A stretch of DNA of 64,000 nt, taken from an uncultured Eubacteriales bacterium (GTDB taxonomy: Bacteria; Bacillota; Clostridia; Oscillospirales; QAMX01). Location of the stretch: contig CAKTEH010000005.1 of assembly GCA_934546935.1 (NCBI GenBank), forward strand, positions 72,272 through 136,271, written 5' to 3'. The position numbers and the translations under genes are program-made. This document shows positions 1 to 8,712 of this stretch, piece after piece. The notes below the pieces were generated by a model. It was not told the DNA's origin and did no database searches. It saw only the letters and a list, made by a program, of their open reading frames with translations. Position 1 is the stretch's first letter, and every line of letters begins with the position of its first letter.

Positions 1-593
1 ATCAAAATCGTAAGCCCCTGTTTCTCAATCATTTCCCGGAACAGACGCACGACGATCAAGCCCATCTGCGTATCCAGCTCCGCCGTAGGTTCATCTGCAA
101 AGATCAGAGAAGGATTATGCGCCATAGCCCGGGCTATGGCGACCCGCTGCTGCTCGCCGCCTGACAGTTCCTGCGCGCGGTGGCCTTTGCGCTTTCCAAG
201 GCCGATCAGCTCCAGGCATTCCTCGGCCCGCGCACGGCGCTGGGCCGCAGGATAGCCGGACAGCCGGAGCCCAAATTCCACATTTTCATAAGCCGACATG
301 TTGGCAATAAGTGCAACCGACTGAAAAATAAACCCCATCTTCGTCCGGCGCAGCGCATCGCGCTTCTTTTCCGGGATCGTATCGATGCGCGTCTCTTCGA
401 AGTAGACCTCGCCGGAACTGGGATAATCCAGAGCGCCCAGGATATTCAAAAGCGTAGTCTTCCCTGAGCCGGACCGGCCGCGCAGCATAGTCAGCGTACC
501 TGGCTGCACCTCAATGCTGACATCCTGCAGCGCGTGGATTGTCTCCCCGCCGGAAACAAAATCCCGGCAAACGCTGCTTGTCTTCAGTATCAT
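1..593 (-). CDS. MacB-like ABC transporter ATP-binding protein (3' end off window)
   Basis: The visible N-terminal ~197 residues are an ABC ATPase of the MacB/LolD type, which powers FtsX-type permeases that move substrates out of or across the envelope rather than pumping through a classical channel. The Walker A motif GRSGSGKTT lies near residue 40, the signature LSGGEQQR near 145 and Walker B LIFADEPT near 165. The ATG at 593 has GGAG just upstream. The gene is third in a minus-strand operon, 15 bases after the FtsX-like permease, which itself follows a membrane-fusion adaptor. The C-terminal end lies beyond position 1, so the gene is partial here only because of the window edge. Confidence 0.93.
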   Translation of the reverse strand, partial: MILKTSSVCRDFVSGGETIHALQDVSIEVQPGTLTMLRGRSGSGKTTLLNILGALDYPSSGEVYFEETRIDTIPEKKRDALRRTKMGFIFQSVALIANMSAYENVEFGLRLSGYPAAQRRARAEECLELIGLGKRKGHRAQELSGGEQQRVAIARAMAHNPSLIFADEPTAELDTQMGLIVVRLFREMIEKQGLTIL

Positions 594-608
594 ATCTCCA
601 TTCCCCCA

Positions 609-3476
609 TCAATCCTCGCCAAGCTTCAGCGCCTGGTCCATTTTTGTCCGCGCGATCATGCGTGCCAGAACGAGGATGCCGACAGCAAGCATAACGCCGA
701 TTACTATGTAAACTTTAAAATAATCCGAGCGCAGCGCCACAACGATAAATGACGGAACCTGTTGCTCCAGCGGGAACATCAGTTCCAGCATTGGCACAAA
801 CATGTCGCTGGCAACGCCGCCCAAGATAATTCCTGTAAGGATCGATATAAAGGAAATCAGGAGCTGTTCTACCAGGATCATCCAAAGAATGCCGGAAAAA
901 GGCATCCCCATCGCACGCAGCACGCCAAACTGCATTGTGCGCGAGCGGATTGACAGGACCCAGTAGATTAGGAAGCCGATAACACAGATAAACATGGTAA
1001 TCATAAATCCCAGCGTCAGCATCCCATTAAAGCCCTGTAGCTGCGGGTCGTTTTTATGTGCAATAAGCTGCTGACCTACATAATCAATATCTGCAACGCG
1101 CAGCTGGGAATTCGCGTTGATATAATTATAAATCTGCGTATCCGTGGCGCCGTCCGCCTTATCCAGCCATACCTGATAAGGATATTTTGTAAATTTACTG
1201 TTTAAATAGGATAGATTGCAGATTAAAAACGGATTGGTATTCGTCCGGCCCCAGCGGTTTGTCCCGTTTGTCGGCTGTATGCCCGGCCAGTAATCCACAA
1301 TTGCATACACAATCATCTCGCAGGAAGGCTCGTCATTGATTGATATACTGACAATATCCCCCACGGAAAGATTCAGCTGCTCGGCAAGCGAACGGGAAAT
1401 CAACGCGCCGCGCGTTGCCTCGGAAAGCAGCTTTAAATAAGCGTTGATATGATATGGGAAAAACAGGTCGTTGCGTGTCCAGGCTACTTTTGAAAATTCC
1501 GCCGGATCAATCCCCATCAACTCGACGCCGCTCTGGCTTGAGGCATTTGCCTTTGACTGCACTTTCGAACTCGGATTTATATAAACCCTGGCCGCATTTT
1601 CCACACCGTCAATCTGCTCATACATAGAAAAGTCAGGCTCAACGTTGATATATTCCCCATCAATCGGTTTTCCATCAATCCCATAAGCCTGCTCCTGCAA
1701 CCATTCAACCGTCAACACCGCATCCGCGCCGGTATCATAGCGGATGCGGTCTTCGATATTCTGATTAAGCGTGCGGGCAGCATTGGCGCTGAAAATACCG
1801 ACGGCAACGGAAAGAATCAGAAAGAGCATTAAAAACTGTTCGCGCCCATTGGAACGGCTGACCTGGATAAAGGCCGCATATGTCTGCGGCGACCAGCGCC
1901 TGCGCCCAAGCAAGAAAACCAGGCGGACCAGATAGGGGTATATACGCAGAAACAGCAACCCCGCGCCGATAATGAAAAGGCTTGACAGCAGAAACAGCAA
2001 TGGATCAATACCCATGCTTACTGCATTTTCTCCGGAAGCCGTGAACACCTGCGACAGGTTCCGGTAGTTATAATATCCATAAACCGATACGCCAAGCAGA
2101 ATAATATCCAGGAAAAACTTCTTCCATATGGGCTGCCCGGCAAAACGGGAATGCCTGCGCTTACGCTCGACAATTGTCGCCCTTGCCGCCCCAAGCGCCG
2201 GGACAAGCATAGTCAGTACAAAAAACAGCACCGCAGCCAGCGCATATAGATAGACCTTGAGGCTCAGGTGCACAGGCAGCGCCGAGCGGCCGACAAATTC
2301 CAAAAAGCCATTGGCCGAACCCATAATCATGCACATAAAATAGGACAAAAACGGGCCGGTAAGCAACGCAATAGAGCCAAGGATCAAGCTTTCATATAAG
2401 TACAGCTTAAAAATCTGCTTTGCCGACGCGCCCCTGGAGCGGAGTACGGAAATTTCATCGGCATCGTTGGCGATGATTGTCTTCGCAACCATGAAAATAT
2501 ACAGCGCGAGCATAACAAGGATGGGGGCAAGGATGACCCACAGCTCCAGCTTCAGCGTTGCAGAACGCGCCGTATATTCCACCAGCGTATCATACATCGG
2601 GACACGGAAATAGGAAAAACCGCTGGCATTATCATAAAAAAGCATTTGGCTGGCAATTACGTCAATCAGTGGAGTAAGGCGGTCAATCGACAACTGGGTA
2701 AAATCAATTGCAATACGCCACTCCGCCTCATACAGGTAATTTGTTTCATACTGCGTAAACAGCACGTCGAGCATGGTATCATAATCCATCAGGATGTTGG
2801 CGCTGTATTTTTCAACGCCGCCGGCAATGTACCAATACTGCGAGCTGCCCTCCGCCATTGTAATTACGCCGACCAGGCGCACAGCCGTATATTCGCCCGG
2901 CTTTGTAATGCTGGCAAGACGGTAAACAGAGTCCAGATTCAGCCCCAGCGCATTATATGCAGCCTCCGTACAGACAAACTCATATTCGCCTGCGGCATTC
3001 AGCCCCGGCTCATACATACGCCCGGCGACCAAAGACGTATATGGTTCCATGCCCTTTACAGTATTAAGCTCGATAGATGTTTTCGTATAGCCGGTATTCT
3101 CCGGATCAGTCTCATCATACGGCGTCAGGATCATGTTGGTTGCCTTCACAGTGGCAGCCGTATAGCCTGTTGTACTTACGGCAGATATCTCCGCCATTTT
3201 TTCAGCTGTAATCCTCTCATGCTGAAAAAAAGCTTTTTCCCGGGAATCATCTTTTGCGGAATACAAGCCGTAGCTGGTACGCGCCTGTACCATACCCGCA
3301 TAAACCGAGCGGCCGTTCTGATAGGACGCCAAATCATCATCCAGCATTTTCTGCAGAATTGCGTTGGAATACATTGGGACAGCGCTGACCATCGCCACAA
3401 CCACAATAAAACCAAAAAGCAGGCACAGCATCATCCACTTGTTATTCAGTATCTTCCGAAAAACCAAAGTCCACAA
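609..3476 (-). CDS. FtsX-like (MacB-type) ABC transporter permease
   Basis: This 955-residue protein has an N-terminal membrane segment (about residues 15-36), a large extracytoplasmic region, and two clusters of membrane helices (about 310-580 and 830-945). The order matches a duplicated FtsX/MacB permease with two FtsX domains. The start is a TTG at 3476; an in-frame TGA sits immediately upstream (in the overlapping ATGA) and a purine-rich GGAAAGGGGG Shine-Dalgarno is correctly spaced, so TTG is the only reasonable start. It sits between the adaptor and the ATPase in one operon. The substrate cannot be told from sequence; macrolide, peptide or lipoprotein export are typical of the family. 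Confidence 0.9.
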   Translation of the reverse strand: MWTLVFRKILNNKWMMLCLLFGFIVVVAMVSAVPMYSNAILQKMLDDDLASYQNGRSVYAGMVQARTSYGLYSAKDDSREKAFFQHERITAEKMAEISAVSTTGYTAATVKATNMILTPYDETDPENTGYTKTSIELNTVKGMEPYTSLVAGRMYEPGLNAAGEYEFVCTEAAYNALGLNLDSVYRLASITKPGEYTAVRLVGVITMAEGSSQYWYIAGGVEKYSANILMDYDTMLDVLFTQYETNYLYEAEWRIAIDFTQLSIDRLTPLIDVIASQMLFYDNASGFSYFRVPMYDTLVEYTARSATLKLELWVILAPILVMLALYIFMVAKTIIANDADEISVLRSRGASAKQIFKLYLYESLILGSIALLTGPFLSYFMCMIMGSANGFLEFVGRSALPVHLSLKVYLYALAAVLFFVLTMLVPALGAARATIVERKRRHSRFAGQPIWKKFFLDIILLGVSVYGYYNYRNLSQVFTASGENAVSMGIDPLLFLLSSLFIIGAGLLFLRIYPYLVRLVFLLGRRRWSPQTYAAFIQVSRSNGREQFLMLFLILSVAVGIFSANAARTLNQNIEDRIRYDTGADAVLTVEWLQEQAYGIDGKPIDGEYINVEPDFSMYEQIDGVENAARVYINPSSKVQSKANASSQSGVELMGIDPAEFSKVAWTRNDLFFPYHINAYLKLLSEATRGALISRSLAEQLNLSVGDIVSISINDEPSCEMIVYAIVDYWPGIQPTNGTNRWGRTNTNPFLICNLSYLNSKFTKYPYQVWLDKADGATDTQIYNYINANSQLRVADIDYVGQQLIAHKNDPQLQGFNGMLTLGFMITMFICVIGFLIYWVLSIRSRTMQFGVLRAMGMPFSGILWMILVEQLLISFISILTGIILGGVASDMFVPMLELMFPLEQQVPSFIVVALRSDYFKVYIVIGVMLAVGILVLARMIARTKMDQALKLGED

Positions 3477-3506
3477 ACTTCATGCCCCCTTTCCTGTATC
3501 CCAGCC

Positions 3507-4526
3507 TCAAACGACAAGTTTTTCCCCGACTTCAAGTCCGCCGGTAATCTCAATTTCCGTACCATTGCTGATCCCAACCGTTACATCCCGTTCTTCCGGG
3601 ATCTCATTGACCAGAACACGCACATAATACCGGTTACTTGTGGAATATAAATTCTTTGCGGAGATGACAATTACATCTTCCTTGCGTTCCAGCAGCACCT
3701 CTACATAAGCGCTTGAACCAATGGCGGGCATTTCGTCAAGTTCCGCATCTTCAAAACGGATATACACACAGTTGCGGTCTGCATCCTCCACACCCTCCGG
3801 GATTTCCGCCGGGGTCTGGGAAATCGTACCGGTAAAGCTTTCCTTCGAGTTCCGCAGGGTAATGGTAACTTCCATACCGATATACAGGTCGTTCAAATTC
3901 TTCGGCTCATACTGCAGCTCAAGCGCCGTCTGGTCGGCAACGGAAACCAACACCTTCCCTCCGGCAACGGAATCCCCAGGCGCTGCACCGGCTGCATAGG
4001 TGACAATGCCGTCAAAGCCGGCATAGAGCGCCGATTGCGTCTTCTGCGAATAAAGTTCCTCCAGAATCCCCGCCTGATAATCATAATCCAGTTTGGCGAT
4101 CTGTGAACTGTAGCTCCAGCCATTCTGCGAAACATTCAGATAATTCAGGCGCGCCTTTTCCGTTATATACTCCTGATACGCAATCCGTTCATCAATCACC
4201 TGTGTATCCAGCTCTGCCAATAGATCTCCTTCCCTGACAGTCTGGCCGGATTTTACATAGACAGCCTTCAGGACCCCGTCATCCTCGAACGAATATGATT
4301 CCGAATAGCGAGAGACAAAGGTCCCTGTCCCTGTCTCCCAACGCTCAATATCCGAAAGCTCAATCTCCTGTGTGTCATATGTAACCGCCTCCACCGTCAG
4401 CTCCGGCGCCGACAAAACCTGTTCTTCCTGCGGAAGCAGGTAACAGCCGGAAAGCCCCAGAAATGCAAAAGTGGAAAGCGCCGCACAGAATACGCGTTTG
4501 TAAATCCTTGCCCGTCTGGTTTTCAT
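3507..4526 (-). CDS. Membrane-fusion (HlyD/MacA-like) efflux adaptor lipoprotein
   Basis: A 339-residue exported protein. Residues 1-28 form a lipoprotein signal ending in the lipobox LSGC (25-28), so it is probably anchored on the outer face of the membrane. It continues with the barrel/lipoyl/alpha-hairpin arrangement of periplasmic adaptor proteins: a lipoyl-like half around residues 80-105, a short hairpin, then the second lipoyl half and a beta-barrel, ending in the typical GLEVGEKLVV. It is the first gene of the operon with the FtsX permease and ATPase, which together form a MacAB-like exporter adapted to a Gram-positive envelope. The ATG at 4526 was chosen because it directly precedes the charged n-region of the signal peptide. 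Confidence 0.87.
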   Translation of the reverse strand: MKTRRARIYKRVFCAALSTFAFLGLSGCYLLPQEEQVLSAPELTVEAVTYDTQEIELSDIERWETGTGTFVSRYSESYSFEDDGVLKAVYVKSGQTVREGDLLAELDTQVIDERIAYQEYITEKARLNYLNVSQNGWSYSSQIAKLDYDYQAGILEELYSQKTQSALYAGFDGIVTYAAGAAPGDSVAGGKVLVSVADQTALELQYEPKNLNDLYIGMEVTITLRNSKESFTGTISQTPAEIPEGVEDADRNCVYIRFEDAELDEMPAIGSSAYVEVLLERKEDVIVISAKNLYSTSNRYYVRVLVNEIPEERDVTVGISNGTEIEITGGLEVGEKLVV

Positions 4527-4692
4527 TTTCCATACCCCTTTTAATTATAGTTTTCAGAGTCATATATTCTAAGCCGCACAATTGCCTGTGTACAGCTGAT
4601 TTTCAGAAAAATGCCGCTTAAAGCTCCTCTTTTTTCTGTCATAGAGCAGATATTTTGAAAAATCTTTCCATGGTAGTATAATGCCCGGATAG

Positions 4693-4721
4693 ATTATAGC
4701 AATAATTTATGATTTTTTCAA
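4693..4721 (-). promoter_or_regulatory. Sigma-A promoter of the MacAB-like operon
   Basis: On the minus strand TTGAAA (4721-4716) is followed after 17 bases by TATAAT (4698-4693), which places the transcript start near 4686 and gives a leader of about 160 bases before the adaptor ATG at 4526. No terminator or riboswitch was recognised in that leader. Together with the divergent promoter at 4806-4834 this accounts for the 425-base gap between 4527 and 4952. Confidence 0.7.
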
Positions 4722-4805
4722 GGTTTGATTCCTAAATTTTATGCGATATGCCGCATTCTTAACCGGGACGACATTTTTTTGTAAAATTTTGTCATGTTTT
4801 CTCCT

Positions 4806-4834
4806 TTGCGCACGCCGTAAGACTATGGTATAAT
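4806..4834 (+). promoter_or_regulatory. Sigma-A promoter of the dnaD-dnaC-like pair
   Basis: TTGCGC (4806-4811), a 17-base spacer and TATAAT (4829-4834) face rightward, giving a start near 4842 and a leader of about 110 bases before the TTG at 4953. Confidence 0.65.
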
Positions 4835-4952
4835 AATCTAGTCTATTTATGTCGGCCAAAATGCTGGTACAGGCGTCTAAAAAGGTCGGTTGTCCGGCCT
4901 CACAGCATCCGCAAAAACCTGCGGTCCGCAATATGCCGGGAGGTGTCTGCTT

Positions 4953-5927
4953 TTGTACGAGCTGCAAAATACAATATCCGTTCGCGGAGTCCTGACCATC
5001 TCCAAAGACGCCGCTGCACAGGTACTGCGCACCCGCAATCCGGACGCTGCGCAGGTTCTTCTCTGGCTGGCCCTGCATCCCGAGGAAGAGGACCTGCGGC
5101 GCTGCGCACAGGAACTATCATTGGACAAAGACCGTTTTTATGTTGCGCTTGCCATCATAAAAGGCGATACGCCCGCACCGTCCCAAGCCGGCATACAGCC
5201 GCAAACCCCGCAGCATGCTGCACCGGTAATCCCAAAACAGGATTTCGTCCAGACGCTTCCGGAGTATTCAGGGGAAGAACTTTCACAGGCGCTTGCCGAC
5301 GAGCATTTTTCTTTCCTGTATAATGAAGCGGAGCGGTGCATAGGCCGTCCTCTCCGGCGGCATGAATGTTCCACGCTTCTTGCCCTTTATGAAGACGTTG
5401 GCATGTCCTGCGAAGTTCTCGCATTGGTGTTGACGTATATTGCGCGGCGCGCACAGGAGAGCGCCGCAGACGGCACGCCGCCCCGAATCAGTTTCGCCCA
5501 GGTGCGTACAGAAGCGATGCGCTGGTACGAAAATGGGGTCGATACCACGGAAAAGGCGGAGGAATACATAAAGAAGCTGGATCTGCAGCAGCAGTTGCAC
5601 AGCCGTGTCCTGAAAATCCTGGGGATTACTGCGCGCCGCCCTTCCCCGACAGAATTGCGATATATCGACAGCTTTCTTGCGCTCGACCCCTCACTTTCCC
5701 TCATTGCGCGTGCATATGATATCACTGTAGTAAAAAAAGGGGCGCTTGTATGGCCTTATATGCGCAGCATTCTGGTAAACTGGCATGAAAAGGGGTATAA
5801 AACCGCCGCAGATGTGGAACAGGCAGAGACACGCCGCGCCTGCGCCGCAGCGGACGCTGCGCCACAGGCAGGGACGCAATATGAAGATCAGGTCCTGGAA
5901 TTTTTGAGGAATAATGAAAAGGTGTGA
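4953..5927 (+). CDS. DnaD-domain replication initiation protein
   Basis: About 324 residues. The C-terminal part carries the DnaD-type helical domain with the signature-like stretch YENGVDTTEKAEEYI (about 205-220), as in DnaD/DnaB primosome proteins that help load the replicative helicase on DNA. The reading frame is open further upstream to 4890, but the TTG at 4953 has GGGAGGTG seven bases before it, and no such site precedes the earlier codons. The stop TGA (5925-5927) lies only two bases before the ATG of the DnaC-like ATPase, so the pair is translationally coupled. This pairing mirrors the DnaB/DnaD-DnaI primosome of Firmicutes. Confidence 0.85.
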   Translation: MYELQNTISVRGVLTISKDAAAQVLRTRNPDAAQVLLWLALHPEEEDLRRCAQELSLDKDRFYVALAIIKGDTPAPSQAGIQPQTPQHAAPVIPKQDFVQTLPEYSGEELSQALADEHFSFLYNEAERCIGRPLRRHECSTLLALYEDVGMSCEVLALVLTYIARRAQESAADGTPPRISFAQVRTEAMRWYENGVDTTEKAEEYIKKLDLQQQLHSRVLKILGITARRPSPTELRYIDSFLALDPSLSLIARAYDITVVKKGALVWPYMRSILVNWHEKGYKTAADVEQAETRRACAAADAAPQAGTQYEDQVLEFLRNNEKV

Positions 5928-5929
5928 AT

Positions 5930-6919
5930 ATGGCTTATGATGGCAGATGTCTGGCACGTGCGGGCGATACGCTGCGCCGCCGCGCGCAGGCACACGAGGA
6001 TGAACTAAACCAGCGCGCACAAAAGATTGCCTGTTTATCTCCCGAAATTGAGCGGATCGGCGTTTCTATGCGCCGTACAGTCATCGGAGTAATCCATACC
6101 GCGCTGTCTGCAGGCGCTGAAATGGACAGCTTCCTGCGCAAAGCGCAGGAGGAAAACCGGCAGCTACGGGCACGGCGCGCGCAGCTTTTACAGCAGCTTG
6201 GATATCCGGCCGATTACCTGGACCGCAACCCGTTGTGCCCCTGCTGTGCGGATTCCGGCTATACTGAGCATGGCATGTGCAGCTGTCTGCGGGAAATCTA
6301 TTGCCAGGAGCTTGCGGCTGCGCTTCAGCAAAGCTGCGGCATATCCCGCATAAGCCTCAATGATTTCAATCCCTCCCTGTATTCCGACGAGCGGAAGCCT
6401 GGAGACCGCACGACTGCACGGGAGAATATGTATTATAATATCCATGTCTGCCGCAGCTTTGTTGGTGCGCCCGGCGAGCGCCGGAGCCTGATTTTTCGTG
6501 GCGCGCCCGGTACGGGAAAGACTTTCCTGGCTGCCGCGACAGCTTACGAACTATGTGCACGGGCCGAATACGTCGCCTATGTTTCTGCGGGTGTTTTGTT
6601 TACCTGTTACGAAGACGACCGCTTCCGCAGGCTGGAAGAAGCGCGCGCGGAAATACGCCGCTGGGAAAACTGTGATGTGCTGATCCTCGACGACCTCGGG
6701 ACCGAAAATGGATCCTCCCAAAATGCCGCATGCCTGTATCAGCTGCTTAACCTCCGCCTGGCTTCCGGCCACCCAACGATTATTTGCACCAGTTTGAGTC
6801 CGGATGATTTGTCCCGGCGTTACGGCGCGCCGACAGCGTCGCGCATTGGCGGGGATTTTATTCAGTTGCTGTTTCGGGGGGACGATTTACGCATCCGCCG
6901 GCAGGGGAATTTTTCATAA
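5930..6919 (+). CDS. DnaC/DnaI-like helicase-loader ATPase
   Basis: An AAA+ ATPase of 329 residues, related to DnaC, DnaI and IstB. Walker A is GAPGTGKT (about 191-198) and Walker B is VLILDDLGT (about 250-258). Before the ATPase there is a cysteine cluster CPCC...CSC (about 103-119) that resembles the zinc-binding N-terminal region of DnaI, which gates its contact with the helicase. The ATG at 5930 has AAAAGG seven bases upstream and is preferred over the GTG at 5924, which overlaps the dnaD-like stop. The lack of any transposase next to it and its coupling with a DnaD protein argue for a chromosomal helicase loader rather than an IstB transposition helper. Confidence 0.85.
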   Translation: MAYDGRCLARAGDTLRRRAQAHEDELNQRAQKIACLSPEIERIGVSMRRTVIGVIHTALSAGAEMDSFLRKAQEENRQLRARRAQLLQQLGYPADYLDRNPLCPCCADSGYTEHGMCSCLREIYCQELAAALQQSCGISRISLNDFNPSLYSDERKPGDRTTARENMYYNIHVCRSFVGAPGERRSLIFRGAPGTGKTFLAAATAYELCARAEYVAYVSAGVLFTCYEDDRFRRLEEARAEIRRWENCDVLILDDLGTENGSSQNAACLYQLLNLRLASGHPTIICTSLSPDDLSRRYGAPTASRIGGDFIQLLFRGDDLRIRRQGNFS

Positions 6920-6973
6920 AATCCGATGTTTGAACCTTGCAACATACGACGTTTTTTGCTATCATTATTTTAG

Positions 6974-7005
6974 CTGTATCCGGCTGTACCTGCTGCCGGA
7001 TACAG
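6974..7005 (+). repeat. Perfect 11-bp inverted repeat in the leader of the FHA gene
   Basis: CTGTATCCGGC (6974-6984) and its exact complement (6995-7005) flank a 10-base loop. The hairpin ends 10 bases before the GGAGG of the next gene. There is no U tract after it, so it is not a normal terminator; an mRNA-stability or translation-control role is possible. Confidence 0.55.
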
Positions 7006-7028
7006 AAATGAATTTGGAGGCTGGAAGC

Positions 7029-8498
7029 ATGAAATCATTCCAAAAAACCGCCGCGCTTGTCCTTGCATTCGCGATTATCCTGGCATCGGCGGCAATGGTT
7101 TATGCCGATTTTGATAAAACCACCCTTGCGGGCGGTATTTTTCAGCTGAATGTTGTGCATTCAGTGGAAATTCCTTCTCTGGAAGAAGACAGCTATACTG
7201 TATGGACCAGCGCCGTATGCTTTGCAGCCGGGCGCGATACAAACGGGCAGCTGTATCTGATGACAGATGCCGGACTGGCGGATTCAGACCGCATGTTTTC
7301 CACGCTTTCCCAACAGCTTCTGGATCTGCTGGCAGCAGGCGGGATCACTGCAAGCGCAGCGGACCTACCCGAGCTTGTAAGGATCGCGGATACGACATAT
7401 TACCTCGTTTATGAAGGCGCGCTTGTCGAACTTTCCGTTATCTCCCAGACCATATCCAAACATGTCCTGCTTTTCAAACCGGTATCCGATATTGAAGCTA
7501 CTGTTTTCTCCTACGCTTATGCCGATACCTATGAGACCGAAGACCCCGTCCACAGCTTTTCCCTCAGCGGCACGGAGACCGACGGTATTGTCCCGGCGAC
7601 CCAGGACGCTTATATTCCAAACTGGAGCTTTACAACCCAGCAGGGTGAAATCACAGTAGCCGCAACAGTGGAAGACGGCTATATTTCCTGTACAATGGCA
7701 GACCTCCCGATGAGCCGCTCTTCCCAGGGCAGCGCTTTGTTTGACGATGCAGGCAACGTCATTGGCCTAAACCTCTGGTCGGACAATACAGATCAGCTTA
7801 TGGCGCTGACTTCCTCTGCGCTCATGGCCATCCTTGACCAGGCGGGTATTTCCTACACTGTCAACGAAAACGAAAGCCGTAGCTTTTCCCTTTTAGAAGC
7901 GGCCTTATACCTTGGCATAGCCATTGTGATTATTATCATCCTAATCATAGTTCTCATTGTTCTGCATTCGCGCCGCAAGAAGCTGGAGGAGGAAGACCTT
8001 TCACAGCTTGAGCTGGAAGCCAGCCGCGCGCGCGCGGAATATGCGCGCCAGCACAGCGCTGTACAAAATCCGCCGCATACAGCCCATCAGACCGGAACCG
8101 CATCTGCGCATACAGTAGTGCGTCCGTCTTCCGGGACGCTCCCGCCCGTTCGCCCAGCCAATGCGACTGCGCAGTACTCCAGCGTCATGCTCACAGTCCT
8201 AAGCGGCGTTATGAAGGGGTACAGTGTCAACATTGCAGATAAGGTTACACTTGGCCGTGACCCGGAAGCCTGCAACGTTATTTTCCCACCGGATGCAGCA
8301 CCAGTAAGCCGCCGGCATTGCGCCGTCAGCTTCAACAAGAATACCGGCCGCGTGCTTCTGGAAGACCTGAATTCTTCAAACGGCACTTATTTCCCTTCCG
8401 GTACGCGCATTATTCCCGGAAGGCTTTATGCGCTGCGTTCCGGTGACCGGTTCTATCTGGGGAGCCCGGAAAATCTTGTTGAAGTCCGCATGCAGTAA
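7029..8498 (+). CDS. Membrane-anchored FHA-domain protein with an extracellular protease-like domain
   Basis: This 489-residue protein has a signal peptide (1-27), an extracytoplasmic domain (about 30-285), one membrane helix (294-313) and a cytoplasmic tail ending in an FHA domain (about 388-486, with LGRDPE, SRRHC and NSSNGTY motifs) that binds phosphothreonine. The outer domain contains RSSQGSALFDDAGNVIGLN, which resembles the nucleophile region of trypsin-like/HtrA proteases, but no convincing catalytic triad is visible, so it may be degenerate. This is an outside sensor joined to an inside phosphothreonine reader, suggesting a partner of a Ser/Thr kinase pathway; no kinase gene is in the window. 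The ATG at 7029 has GGAGG at 7016-7020. Confidence 0.8.
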   Translation: MKSFQKTAALVLAFAIILASAAMVYADFDKTTLAGGIFQLNVVHSVEIPSLEEDSYTVWTSAVCFAAGRDTNGQLYLMTDAGLADSDRMFSTLSQQLLDLLAAGGITASAADLPELVRIADTTYYLVYEGALVELSVISQTISKHVLLFKPVSDIEATVFSYAYADTYETEDPVHSFSLSGTETDGIVPATQDAYIPNWSFTTQQGEITVAATVEDGYISCTMADLPMSRSSQGSALFDDAGNVIGLNLWSDNTDQLMALTSSALMAILDQAGISYTVNENESRSFSLLEAALYLGIAIVIIIILIIVLIVLHSRRKKLEEEDLSQLELEASRARAEYARQHSAVQNPPHTAHQTGTASAHTVVRPSSGTLPPVRPANATAQYSSVMLTVLSGVMKGYSVNIADKVTLGRDPEACNVIFPPDAAPVSRRHCAVSFNKNTGRVLLEDLNSSNGTYFPSGTRIIPGRLYALRSGDRFYLGSPENLVEVRMQ

Positions 8499-8530
8499 TC
8501 TTTCTGCATATCCCTTTTCCGGCTGACCTG

Positions 8531-8557
8531 CGGCCGTCCAGCCGGACGGCCGTTTTT
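8531..8557 (+). terminator. Intrinsic terminator after the FHA gene
   Basis: CGGCCGTCC (8531-8539), loop AGCC, GGACGGCCG (8544-8552) and TTTTT form a standard rightward terminator. Confidence 0.9.
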
Positions 8558-8712
8558 CATTTGCCTGGAACATTTTCTTTTTTGAATGCGTCTAATTCTT
8601 TAGACAGGCCGCATGTATTGCACATTTTCAGGGATATTTTTCCCTGTATTCACGTATTTTGCACACCTTTCAGGCCCTTGATTTTTTTTACATTGCCCTC
8701 TGGAGGAAAAGC

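Noticed and set aside
2646..3650. 334-codon plus-strand frame across the FtsX permease
   Set aside because: Antisense shadow of the permease; no start site or recognisable domain.
5930..6919. IS21 IstB transposition helper
   Set aside because: The ATPase resembles IstB, but there is no IstA transposase or terminal repeat, and it is coupled with a DnaD-like gene.
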